Assembly (NCBI RefSeq): GCF_003182135.1
Contig: NZ_QGTL01000002.1
Span: 496,001-560,000, forward strand
Length of the DNA stretch: 64,000 bases
Direction: 5' to 3'
Origin: Nocardia neocaledoniensis
Lineage (GTDB): Bacteria; Actinomycetota; Actinomycetes; Mycobacteriales; Mycobacteriaceae
The notes under the pieces are model-generated. The model was not told where the DNA came from and did no database searches. It saw only the letters and a program-made list of their open reading frames with translations. Below, one piece after another: positions 20,101 through 26,646 of this stretch. Position numbers and translations under genes: made by a program. Every line of letters starts with the position of its first letter. The stretch's first letter is position 1.

Positions 20101-21035
20101 TCCCCCGCCGCCGTCGACAGCGACGCCCACGCGTCCACCTCGATGTCCGCGGCGGCGAGCATCTGCGCGCAGGCCGCGATCCCGAGCCGCGCCCGCGTCA
20201 CGATCCGCGCCGAATCGGCTTCGCGCACACCGATCGACGCGGTCGCCCGCTCGAAAGGCGTCCGGCCCGCCGCCAGTTCACGCCGCATCACCCTCGGGTC
20301 GGCCGAAGACGCTCTCGCGCCGTCGATCCAGGTCCCCGCTGCGCCGGGAGCCGACGCGGCACCGTCTCCACCGGGCCGCGACTCGTCGACATCGGCGGAA
20401 ACCTCACCTGCCGAACCCATCGCCGCCCGATCGACGGCCCCGGACCCGAACACACCGACACGTTCGGTGTCCCGATCGGCAGTGTCCGTCTCCCCCGCGC
20501 GGTGCGCGTGAGCGGCGGTCGCCTGCGCAAACGGTGCACGCTGTTCGTCCTCCGGCGCTTGCCCGGTATCACCCGGCTCGCCGTACGCACGCGGCCGATC
20601 GGGGGCGACCGAGGGCAGGCCCACAGGACCCCCGGCCCCGGCGCACAGCGTGTATCGACCGGTGGCCGCATCACGGACCAGAAAATCCACCCCGCAGGCG
20701 AATCGGCCGTCGAAGAACATCGCGCCCTGGATGGCGGCGGCACCGGCCCGCACGGCGGCGAGGGTCTGTTCGGCGGCCGCGGTGAGTGCGGCGATGCGCG
20801 CGGCGGGGGCGGCCCCGGGCGCGTCCGGCGACTCGATGCGGACCAGGGCATCGCCGTACCGACGGAGCACGTCCGGGGACACTTCGGCCGCGCGCACGAG
20901 CGGCAGCGCATTCTCGGCGACGCCGGGCACATTGCCGAGGGCGGCGTCGACGGTGCGCAGCAGCGCGAACTCGCAGTCCGCCGCGCGCACGAGGTCGCCG
21001 ACGGCACCGATCACCCGATCACCGGAGACGAACAA
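17121..21035 (-). CDS. TM0106-family RecB-like nuclease fused to UPF1/DNA2-type helicase, catalytic motifs eroded
   Basis: 1304 aa. TTG 21035 is chosen because GGAGGG lies six bases upstream and the protein then begins FVSGDRVIGAVGDLVRAADCE, like other members. Order: nuclease-like part (about 1-340) with GVDFLVRD; a cysteine cluster CGRCARC near 365; a helix-hairpin-helix-like region; SF1 helicase from about 850, with intact Walker A GPPGTGKT. Several core motifs differ from the family: motif II is IADAGAS where DEAGQ is usual, GDPVPA replaces GDPQQL, FRGRE replaces FQGQE, and LCRAM replaces the SRAK of motif VI. Two disordered Ala/Asp/Gly-rich inserts (about 165-260 and 590-660) enlarge it. 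It probably binds ATP but does not hydrolyse it well. Confidence 0.82.
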   Translation of the reverse strand: MFVSGDRVIGAVGDLVRAADCEFALLRTVDAALGNVPGVAENALPLVRAAEVSPDVLRRYGDALVRIESPDAPGAAPAARIAALTAAAEQTLAAVRAGAAAIQGAMFFDGRFACGVDFLVRDAATGRYTLCAGAGGPVGLPSVAPDRPRAYGEPGDTGQAPEDEQRAPFAQATAAHAHRAGETDTADRDTERVGVFGSGAVDRAAMGSAGEVSADVDESRPGGDGAASAPGAAGTWIDGARASSADPRVMRRELAAGRTPFERATASIGVREADSARIVTRARLGIAACAQMLAAADIEVDAWASLSTAAGEQRVRADELAPVYLARRARLERIVEEKSIELLPVQWGDPRYLACGRCARCRDAVRTARDLLLVAGIRPTQRARLREAGVLTIDRLATTTTPVAGLTPRTVTSLRRQAEIQLQRETTGAPAFALRDATALGALPAPSAGDLALLIDLDARGAVATVELADARSVVYQPTMPGAVETEVLDELLDIIGEHRAIDPTVRVYHYGSGVRTALLDWAGRLGTGADLLDELLADGALVDLAPITRTALLIGEQSYDLAGLTALLPTTGSRSAEAIPEDSAPGRVVASGHAPSRADAVGSDAATAFDPATNAPGDPAGPAARLDRTVAGGSAGPDVSAGASTPDDHYPADWSVRAGRVLALRDWLLERAAEAGIEVPGSRFAVAESDVPPSLRTGSLEAALTEFAAGATGEAARAAAVTAAVLGYHRRERQPRWWAHIDRLGHPVGEWADSPGVLVAEWGTVDTKWHRTPQLPTMRRYLTLTGRLGTGATLTPGTQMVTIYDGAAAAGMTQALGRRATATATVLGCAVDANFDDTVRLEELLPAGCPPYDDLPAAIAPGPPDGEAEIDAALELTAQDLLMTLPGVPESAVFDLLLRRAPRLRDGMALPEVHGDVAAALAGAVGALDASYLAVHGPPGTGKTGTTGRAIERLVTRHRWRIGVVAQSHAVIERIFDAVVDAGLLPELVAKKDVASVGPEWSAIDADRYPRFLDNAVNGCVIGGTTADFVDENLIAPGALDLLVIADAGASSLADTVAVAVSARNLLLIGDPVPARAQAAHPEPVQVSALEWLCDGAATLPEERGYFLDRTWRMHPALCDPVSASCYDGRLRSSETITLARDLAGIAPGVSTVLVEHRGSATESDAEAREVVRRVRALLGETWTSGGQARRLHPHDVFVVAPYAAQVARIRTLLARAKIEDVLVGTPDRFRGREAAVVVLSMTTSTPADAPFGMRTLLSRTMIHATLCRAMWKAIVIRSPLLTEYLPDTPEELDALAGFLRLG

Positions 21036-21150
21036 CCGCGGCCCTCCTGCTGTGTTCACGCACACCCGACGGCAAACACCTTAACCAGCACGGCGCGCGT
21101 CCAGGGCGCGCCCGGCGAACATGTCGAGCAAACGCCGAGCAGCCCGGCGC

Positions 21151-22959
21151 TCAGGACCGCGGCTTGCGCCGCTCCGTGCGCGGCCGGAAGTCACGATCCC
21201 GCCGGGGGCCGCGCGAGTTCAGCCGCTGCGCCGGCGGGCCCTGATCGGGCTGCAGCTGGATCAGCACGCCGCTGATCCTGGTGCGGCGCAACGCTTCCAG
21301 CGTCTCGTGCGGCAGATCGGCGGGCAGCTCGACGAGGCTGTAGTCGGGCCGGATGCTGATGTGCCCGAAGTCGCTGCGGCGCAGCCCGCCCTCGTTGGCG
21401 ATGGCGCCGACGATCGCGCCGGGCACCACGCGATGCCGCTTGCCGACGCTGATGCGGTAGGTCGCCAGCTCCTGACCGGTCTCCCGGGAGAAGGAGGGGC
21501 CGCGGCTGCCGCGGTCCTCGTCGTCGTAGCGGCGCGGGGCCCGCTCGCGGTCACGATCCCGGTCGCGGTCACGCTCGCGGCGCGGTGCGGGCTCCGGCTC
21601 GGGCTCCATGAAGAAGTTGTCGCCGTCGAAGCCGCCGACGGCCAGCGCGGCCGCGATGTCGACCAGCGGCGTGTTGTGCTCGGCCTCGTAGTCCTCGATC
21701 AGCTTGCGGAACAGCGCCACGTTGTCCGAGGACAGGTTCTCGGTGATCATGTCGCCGAACTTGGTGACGCGGGTCGCGTTCACGTCGTCCACGCTGGGCA
21801 GCTGCATCTCGATGAGCGGGTGCCGGGTGGCGCGCTCGATCGACTTGAGCAGGTGCCGCTCGCGCGGCGCGACGAACAGCAGCGCCTGACCGGAACGGCC
21901 CGCGCGGCCGGTGCGGCCGATGCGGTGCACGTAGGACTCGGTGTCGTGCGGGATGTCGTAGTTGACGACGTGCGAGATGCGCTCCACGTCGAGACCACGC
22001 GCGGCCACGTCGGTGGCGACCAGGATGTCGAGCGCGCCCGACTTCAGCTGACCGATGGTGCGCTCACGCTGGTTCTGCGCGATGTCACCGTTGATCGCCG
22101 CGGCGGAGAAACCACGCGAGCGCAGCTTCTCGGCCAGCTCCTCGGTGGCCTGCTTGGTGCGGACGAAGATGATCATCGCCTCGAAGTCCTCGACCTCGAG
22201 CACGCGGGTCAGGGCGTCGAGCTTGCGCTGGTGCGAGACCTGCACGTAGCGCTGGGTGATGTTGGTGTTGGTCTGCGTCTTCGACTTGACCGTGATCTCG
22301 ACCGGCTCGTTCAGGTATTGCTTGGAGATCTTGCGGATCGCGCCGGGCATGGTCGCGGAGAACAGCGCGACCTGCTTGTCGTTCGGCGTGTCGCGCAGGA
22401 TGCGCTCGACGTCTTCCTGGAAGCCCATCTTGAGCATCTCGTCGGCCTCGTCGAGCACCAGGTAGCGCAGCTGCGACAGGTCGAGCGTGCCCTTCTCCAG
22501 GTGGTCGATCACGCGACCGGGCGTGCCGACGACGACGTGCGCGCCGCGGCGCAGGCCCGACAGCTGCACGCCGTAGCTCTGACCGCCGTAGATGGGCAGC
22601 ACGTGCAGGCCGGGGATGTGCGAGGAGTACTTGCCAAAGGCCTCGGCGACCTGGATGGCGAGCTCGCGGGTCGGCGCGAGCACCAGCGCGCTCGGCTTCT
22701 TCTGCGCGGTGTCCAGACCCATCAGGATCGGGATCGCGAAGGCCGCGGTCTTGCCGGTGCCGGTCTGCGCCAGACCGACGACATCGGCGCCCGACAGCAA
22801 CGGCGGAATGGTCGCCGCCTGGATCGGGGACGGCGACTCGTAGCCCACATCGGCGATGGCCGCGAGGACGCGGTCATCGATCCCGAGATCGGCGAAAGTC
22901 GGGCCTTCTTCGTGCCTGTCGTCGTCGGCAGGAACGCTGTCGACCTCATTGGTACTCAT
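21151..22959 (-). CDS. deaD: DEAD-box ATP-dependent RNA helicase DeaD
   Basis: 602 aa RNA helicase of ribosome assembly and cold adaptation. Motifs in order: Q motif (F-x-x-L...PSPIQAATIP), motif I AQTGTGKT, Ia PTRELAIQV, Ib TPGRV, II DEAD (LVLDEADEML), III SAT, IV IIFVRTK, V ATDVAARGLDVE, VI YVHRIGRTGRAGR. The linker is an Arg/Asp repeat (RERDRDRDRDRER) and the C-terminal DbpA/CsdA-type RNA-binding domain (about 480-560, ATYRISVGKRHRVVPGAIVGAI) follows. All catalytic residues are present. ATG 22959. An imperfect palindrome lies between it and the divergent hydrolase gene. The size and C-domain match DeaD/CsdA of mycobacteria. Confidence 0.95.
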   Translation of the reverse strand: MSTNEVDSVPADDDRHEEGPTFADLGIDDRVLAAIADVGYESPSPIQAATIPPLLSGADVVGLAQTGTGKTAAFAIPILMGLDTAQKKPSALVLAPTRELAIQVAEAFGKYSSHIPGLHVLPIYGGQSYGVQLSGLRRGAHVVVGTPGRVIDHLEKGTLDLSQLRYLVLDEADEMLKMGFQEDVERILRDTPNDKQVALFSATMPGAIRKISKQYLNEPVEITVKSKTQTNTNITQRYVQVSHQRKLDALTRVLEVEDFEAMIIFVRTKQATEELAEKLRSRGFSAAAINGDIAQNQRERTIGQLKSGALDILVATDVAARGLDVERISHVVNYDIPHDTESYVHRIGRTGRAGRSGQALLFVAPRERHLLKSIERATRHPLIEMQLPSVDDVNATRVTKFGDMITENLSSDNVALFRKLIEDYEAEHNTPLVDIAAALAVGGFDGDNFFMEPEPEPAPRRERDRDRDRDRERAPRRYDDEDRGSRGPSFSRETGQELATYRISVGKRHRVVPGAIVGAIANEGGLRRSDFGHISIRPDYSLVELPADLPHETLEALRRTRISGVLIQLQPDQGPPAQRLNSRGPRRDRDFRPRTERRKPRS

Positions 22960-22971
22960 TGACCAGCAGTT

Positions 22972-22986
22972 TACTGCCTGGCGGTA
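22972..22986. promoter_or_regulatory. Near-perfect palindrome between deaD and the divergent hydrolase gene
   Basis: TACTGCCTGGCGGTA is symmetrical at six of seven pairs. It lies 13 bp upstream of the deaD start and 36 bp upstream of the hydrolase start. No regulator gene is adjacent; a role as operator is only inferred. Confidence 0.35.
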
Positions 22987-23021
22987 GCTGTCCCGGCCAC
23001 CGGGTGAATACGGTGAGACCT

Positions 23022-23891
23022 ATGCAACTGCAGAACGGGTCAGCACATCAGGAACCGGCGCCCGCCGAGGTGCCCATCTCGGTCGTCCAGTTCGCACCGG
23101 AGACCGATCCGGCGGCCAATCTGACGACGCTGCGCGAACACGTCCGCCGGGCCGCCGAGGCGGGCGCGCGGGTGGTAATCACCCCCGAGTACTCCATGTA
23201 CGCGGTGACCCGCCTCGACGAGCGGGTGGTGGCGATCGCCGAACCCCTCGACGGCCCGTTCACCAGCGGACTGAGCGCGCTCGCAGCCGAATTCGGGGTG
23301 TATCTGGTGGCCGGTGTCGTCGAGCGGCCGTCGCCGGGCGCGACCAGGATCAGCAACACCCTCGTCGCCCACGGGCCCGACGGCGCGCGGGTCGCGGTCT
23401 ATCGCAAGGTCCATCTGTACGACGCGTTCGGGCACAAGGAATCGGACGTGGTCGAGGCCGGGCCGCTCGTCGCGCCCGCCACCTTCACCGTCGACGGTGT
23501 GATCTTCGGCATGCAGACCTGTTTCGATCTCCGTTTCCCGGAGGGATGTCGGCGTGTCGCCGCGGCGGGCGCCCAGGTGTTGCTGCTGCCCGCGCAGTGG
23601 ATCCCCGGCCCGGCCAAGGTCGACCAGTGGACGACGTTGCTGCGCGCCCGCGCGATCGAGAACACGATCTACGTGGCGGCGGCCGATCAGTGCGCGCCGC
23701 GCGGTGCGGGCGCGTCGATGATCGTCGACCCGGCGGGCAGCGTGCTCGCCGAACTCGGTGACGAGCCGGGCGTGCTCACCGCGACGGTGGATCCCGCGCA
23801 CGTGGCCAGGGTCCGCACCGCCAACCCGAGCCTGGCGTTGCGCCGGTTCGAGGTGATCGAGCGCGTTTCGCCGGAGCCCGTGGCGGAGTAG
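23022..23891 (+). CDS. Carbon-nitrogen hydrolase (nitrilase superfamily)
   Basis: 289 aa amidase/nitrilase-fold enzyme, hydrolysing a C-N bond of an amide or deaminated metabolite. The catalytic triad is complete: E56 (VITPEYSMY), K129 (YRKVHLYDAFG) and C167 (GMQTCFDLRFPE). The HLYDAFGHKESD and CFDLRFPE blocks resemble the Nit1/Nit2-like (omega-amidase, deaminated-glutathione amidase) branch. ATG 23022 has GGTGAG about five bases upstream; an open frame from 22959 lacks a ribosome site and would overlap deaD. The phosphoribosyltransferase gene starts 11 bp after its stop, so the two are likely co-transcribed. The exact substrate is unknown. Confidence 0.9.
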   Translation: MQLQNGSAHQEPAPAEVPISVVQFAPETDPAANLTTLREHVRRAAEAGARVVITPEYSMYAVTRLDERVVAIAEPLDGPFTSGLSALAAEFGVYLVAGVVERPSPGATRISNTLVAHGPDGARVAVYRKVHLYDAFGHKESDVVEAGPLVAPATFTVDGVIFGMQTCFDLRFPEGCRRVAAAGAQVLLLPAQWIPGPAKVDQWTTLLRARAIENTIYVAAADQCAPRGAGASMIVDPAGSVLAELGDEPGVLTATVDPAHVARVRTANPSLALRRFEVIERVSPEPVAE

Positions 23892-23902
23892 CGTTCGAGG
23901 CG

Positions 23903-24523
23903 ATGGTCTATCCGGATCGCGCAGCGGCGGGTCGCGTCCTCGGCACGGCCCTCGAACACCTGCGGGACGCGCGTCCCGTGGTGCTCGGGCTGCCGCGCGG
24001 CGGTGTGCCGGTCGCCGCGGCGGTCGCCGCCGAGATCGGCGGCGAGCTCGACGTGCTGCTGGTACGGAAACTGGGCCTGCCCTGGCAACCCGAGCTGGCG
24101 ATGGCCGCGCTCGGCGAGACCGGCGTGCTGGTGCTCAACCGCGACGTCGTCGAGCGCGGCGGCGTCACCGAGGAGGCTTTCGACGAGGTCGAGCGGGCCG
24201 AACGTGCCGAGCTGGCCCGTCGTCAGGCCGCCCTGCGGACCACCGAACCGATCCCGCTGACCGGGCGCACCGTGGTGATCGTCGACGACGGCATGGCGAC
24301 CGGGGCGACCGTCGTGGCCGCGTGCCGAGTCGCCCGTGCCCAGCGGCCCGAGCGGCTGGTGGTGGCGATGCCGGTGTCCTCCCCGGAGGCGGCCCGCCGC
24401 GTCCGGCGCGAATGCGACGAACTCGTCTGCCTGTGGACACCGGCCGAACTCGGCGGAGTCGGCATGGCCTACAACGACTTCCACCAGCTCACCGACGACG
24501 AGGTCACCGAACTGCTGAGCTGA
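23903..24523 (+). CDS. Phosphoribosyltransferase-fold protein
   Basis: 206 aa type I PRTase-fold protein. Seen: an early RPVVLGLPRGGVPVAAAVA loop, LDVLLVRKLGLPWQPELAMAALGE with the family's KLG-x-P, and the PRPP-binding motif VVIVDDGMATGATV at about 119-132. The D-D pair and T-G-x-T loop are intact. Proteins of this subfamily in actinobacteria often occur with dienelactone-hydrolase or universal-stress genes, and their nucleobase substrate is not known. It follows the nitrilase gene by 11 bp. Its stop is one base from the convergent cupin stop. Confidence 0.87.
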   Translation: MVYPDRAAAGRVLGTALEHLRDARPVVLGLPRGGVPVAAAVAAEIGGELDVLLVRKLGLPWQPELAMAALGETGVLVLNRDVVERGGVTEEAFDEVERAERAELARRQAALRTTEPIPLTGRTVVIVDDGMATGATVVAACRVARAQRPERLVVAMPVSSPEAARRVRRECDELVCLWTPAELGGVGMAYNDFHQLTDDEVTELLS

Positions 24524-24524
24524 C

Positions 24525-25466
24525 TCAGTTCTCCTCGTAGACGACGTGATAGCGGCGTGTGTGCCGATTGAGGGCCGCGGGGTCGAAGCGCCCGCCCGCG
24601 CTGACCTCGGCGCGATGCTCGATGATCGCCTCGACGACGCACTCCCAGCCGCCGGGCGAGGAGATCTGCACGACGCGCGGCGGCGGGGTCGACCCCGGGC
24701 GCAGAGCGTACGGAACGCCGTGCGGCAGCAACACGAACTGCCCGGGGCCGGCGCTGTGGACGCGGTCGTCGAACTCCACCTCGAGCACGCCGTCGAGCAC
24801 GTAGACGCACTCGTCGGCGACGTGGTGCGTGTGGCGCGGGATCGGCTGGGCGACAGAGACTTCCAGTGCCGAGAACAATCCGTCGGTGTCGCCCGTCCGC
24901 GCCTTCACGCTGAACGCGGGCGGTACGGGGATCCGGCCGGGACGCGCCTCGCCCTTGCCGAGGAGATAGAAGCGGTCCTGGTCGCCCCATTCGCCGGGAT
25001 CGCCCTCGCCCAGGTGGTAACGCATGCCGTGCGGCTTGCCGAGCTCGTTGGCCCTGTCCCAGTCGCGATCACCGGTCCAGTCGCCGCTCTGGCGCGCTTC
25101 GGCGACGTCTTCGAGGTAGCGCTCCCATCCGCCGGGAGCCGACAACTGCAGGGCGTGCACGGGCGCGTCACCGAGCGTGCGCATGGCGTGCGTGACACCC
25201 CTGGGCACCAGGAAACACATGCCTGCGATGACCTCGTGCGTCGCCCCGCCGTAGTCGAGGCCGAGCGCGCCGTCGACGACGTAGACGAACTCGTCGAAGG
25301 TGTCGTGCACGTGCGGCGGGATGTCGCCGCCCCCGCGGTTCTCCATCAGGGTGAATCGGCCCTGCGTGTCCCGGCTGCCCGCTTTGACGCTCGCCCAGGG
25401 TGGGAGCGGCACTCGGGTCGGCCGGGAAGCGCCGGCGTCCAGCAGGAAGAAGCGGTCATCGGACAT
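24525..25466 (-). CDS. Bicupin protein, quercetinase/dioxygenase-like
   Basis: 313 aa with two cupin domains, about 25-125 and 180-285. Metal-ligand patterns are visible in both: IPPHVHDTFDEFVYVVDG (H-x-H-x(n)-E) with a later HAM, and IPRHTHHVADECVYVLDG (H-x-H-x(4)-E). Each half also has the GDAPVHALQLSAPGGWE / PPPRVVQISSPGGWE strand, so the halves are an internal duplication. It likely binds Fe, Mn or Ni and acts as a dioxygenase or isomerase on a small molecule. ATG 25466. It is divergent from a TetR gene, and an operator shared with that gene lies in front of it. Confidence 0.85.
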   Translation of the reverse strand: MSDDRFFLLDAGASRPTRVPLPPWASVKAGSRDTQGRFTLMENRGGGDIPPHVHDTFDEFVYVVDGALGLDYGGATHEVIAGMCFLVPRGVTHAMRTLGDAPVHALQLSAPGGWERYLEDVAEARQSGDWTGDRDWDRANELGKPHGMRYHLGEGDPGEWGDQDRFYLLGKGEARPGRIPVPPAFSVKARTGDTDGLFSALEVSVAQPIPRHTHHVADECVYVLDGVLEVEFDDRVHSAGPGQFVLLPHGVPYALRPGSTPPPRVVQISSPGGWECVVEAIIEHRAEVSAGGRFDPAALNRHTRRYHVVYEEN

Positions 25467-25486
25467 TGCGCACCTCGTTCACAATA

Positions 25487-25499
25487 GGAATAGGATTCC
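25487..25499. promoter_or_regulatory. Operator copy 1 (GGAA-N5-TTCC) upstream of the cupin gene
   Basis: GGAATAGGATTCC is a perfect palindrome (GGAAT-AGG-ATTCC), 21 bp upstream of the cupin start. A further half site TTCCG follows at 25502. A minus-strand TTGACA at 25537-25532, with CATTCT 17 bp on, forms the likely cupin promoter just upstream, so the operator covers the start of transcription. Confidence 0.75.
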
Positions 25500-25577
25500 G
25501 GTTCCGAAAGAATGACACCGCGGCACCGGGCTGTCAACGGCGGACATTCGGCCCGCCCACCTCGGGTACTGTGCTCA

Positions 25578-25596
25578 ATCGGAATCCCGTTCCGAT
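25578..25596. promoter_or_regulatory. Operator copy 2 upstream of the TetR gene
   Basis: ATCGGAATCCCGTTCCGAT: seven-base perfect arms around a five-base spacer. It ends 13 bp before the TetR start and follows TACTGT (25567-25572), a possible -10. The same GGAA-N5-TTCC core occurs at 25487 and 26227, so this is the likely self-regulatory site. Confidence 0.8.
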
Positions 25597-25609
25597 CAGC
25601 CGAGGACCC

Positions 25610-26173
25610 ATGACGACTCCCCCGCGCCGCCTCCGCGCCGACGCCGGGCGCAATCGCGCCAACGTGCTCGACGCCGCCGTCCGGCTGTTCGCCGAGCGCG
25701 GCGACGCGGTGCAGATGGCCGAGGTCGCCGGCGCCGCGGGCGTCGGCGTCGGCACCGTCTATCGCCACTTCCCCACCCGCCAGGCCCTCATCGAGGCCGT
25801 CGCCGAGCAGCGCTTCGTCGAGATCCTCGACTTCGCGCGGGCGGAATCCGCACAGGCGCCCACCGGCCGGGAGGCCGTGCGCGCGCTACTGCTGCGCGTC
25901 GGCCGGGTGCACGAGGAGGGGCGCACGCTGTCGAGCCTGATCGAGTCGACGCTCGGCGACACCGCGCCCCGGGGAGAGGTCGCGCTGGCGCTGCGCGAAC
26001 TCGGGACGACCCTCGTCGACCAGGGCCGGGCCGACGGCACCCTCCGCGCGGACGTCACCTTCGCCGACCTCTACATGATCGTGGGCGCGCTGGCGACGGT
26101 CGCCCGCGCGAACCTGGGCGACTGGCACCGCTTCGTCGACATCACCCTCGCGGGCCTGACACCCTCCGCCTGA
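25610..26173 (+). CDS. TetR-family regulator of the cupin/DoxX-like group
   Basis: 187 aa. HTH at about 13-58: RNRANVLDAAVRLFAERGD, then MAEVAGAAGVGVGTVYRHFPTRQALI. The C-terminal ligand domain is helical and of the class found with TetR proteins that control oxidoreductases and cupins (SBP/AcrR-C type). ATG 25610 has GAGG about five bases upstream. It is divergent from the cupin gene and followed by a small membrane gene. All three promoters hold the same palindrome, so it probably represses all three, itself included. Confidence 0.9.
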   Translation: MTTPPRRLRADAGRNRANVLDAAVRLFAERGDAVQMAEVAGAAGVGVGTVYRHFPTRQALIEAVAEQRFVEILDFARAESAQAPTGREAVRALLLRVGRVHEEGRTLSSLIESTLGDTAPRGEVALALRELGTTLVDQGRADGTLRADVTFADLYMIVGALATVARANLGDWHRFVDITLAGLTPSA

Positions 26174-26191
26174 CCAGCCGCCTACGGGCTC

Positions 26192-26242
26192 TTGACAGCC
26201 CCTCCGCTCTGCCGTATTCCTTAATCGGAAGTTGATTCCGCT
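26192..26242 (+). promoter_or_regulatory. Promoter and operator copy 3 for the DoxX-like gene
   Basis: TTGACA at 26192-26197, TATTCC at 26215-26220 (17-bp spacing), then ATCGGAAGTTGATTCCGCT at 26224-26242. The last has the core GGAA-N5-TTCC, with one arm complete and the outer part of the other diverged. The operator sits over the expected transcription start. Confidence 0.72.
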
Positions 26243-26294
26243 TCCGTTTCCCGGTCGAACACGACCCGACCATCAGGAAAGACAGGGCAGACGC

Positions 26295-26636
26295 ATGGCG
26301 TTCACCGACACCACCGGAAAGCCGCGGACCACCGACGATCGGCGCGGAACATGGGCCGCGGCAACCCTTTTCACCCGCGCCGCGCTCGGCGCGGGATTCC
26401 TGTCCGCCGTCGCGGACAGATTCGGGCTGTGGGGCGACCCAGGGACGAGCAATGTCGCCTGGACGGGGACCGCCAGCTTCGTGACGCTGGTCGCGTTCGG
26501 CGGGTCCATGTTCTTCTTCAGCGGCTTCGAGACACCGTTGAACGCGTCGGTGTTCAGTGCCGCGGCGGCCGCGGCGCTGCTGGCGCTGTCACCGCCGAGC
26601 AGTCACGTCCTCGCCGTCGACCGGCTGCGCGGCTGA
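26295..26636 (+). CDS. DoxX-like membrane protein lacking its middle part
   Basis: 113 aa from ATG 26295. The first hydrophobic part, TRAALGAGFLSAVADRFGLWG, followed by SNVAW, is typical of the first helix and loop of actinobacterial DoxX-like proteins. The end (ETPLNASVFSAAAAAALLAL) resembles their last helix. The usual family length is about 140-150 aa with four helices; here about 35 residues that would hold the central helices appear to be missing, and only FVTLVAFGGSMFFFSGF remains. The frame is intact. It is under the same operator as the cupin and TetR genes. Function is unknown; redox or membrane-quinone roles are proposed for the family. Confidence 0.6.
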   Translation: MAFTDTTGKPRTTDDRRGTWAAATLFTRAALGAGFLSAVADRFGLWGDPGTSNVAWTGTASFVTLVAFGGSMFFFSGFETPLNASVFSAAAAAALLALSPPSSHVLAVDRLRG

Positions 26637-26646
26637 CGATCAGCCG
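26630..26646. terminator. Short hairpin over two convergent stops
   Basis: CGGCTGA pairs with TCAGCCG across a three-base loop CGA. Both the + strand TGA (26634-26636) and the - strand stop at 26640 lie in the stem, so the 3-bp gap between the convergent genes forms one symmetric hairpin. Confidence 0.5.

Noticed and set aside
21121..22962. 613-codon + strand frame opposite deaD
   Set aside because: Mirror of DeaD codons; the DEAD-box motifs on the minus strand are complete.
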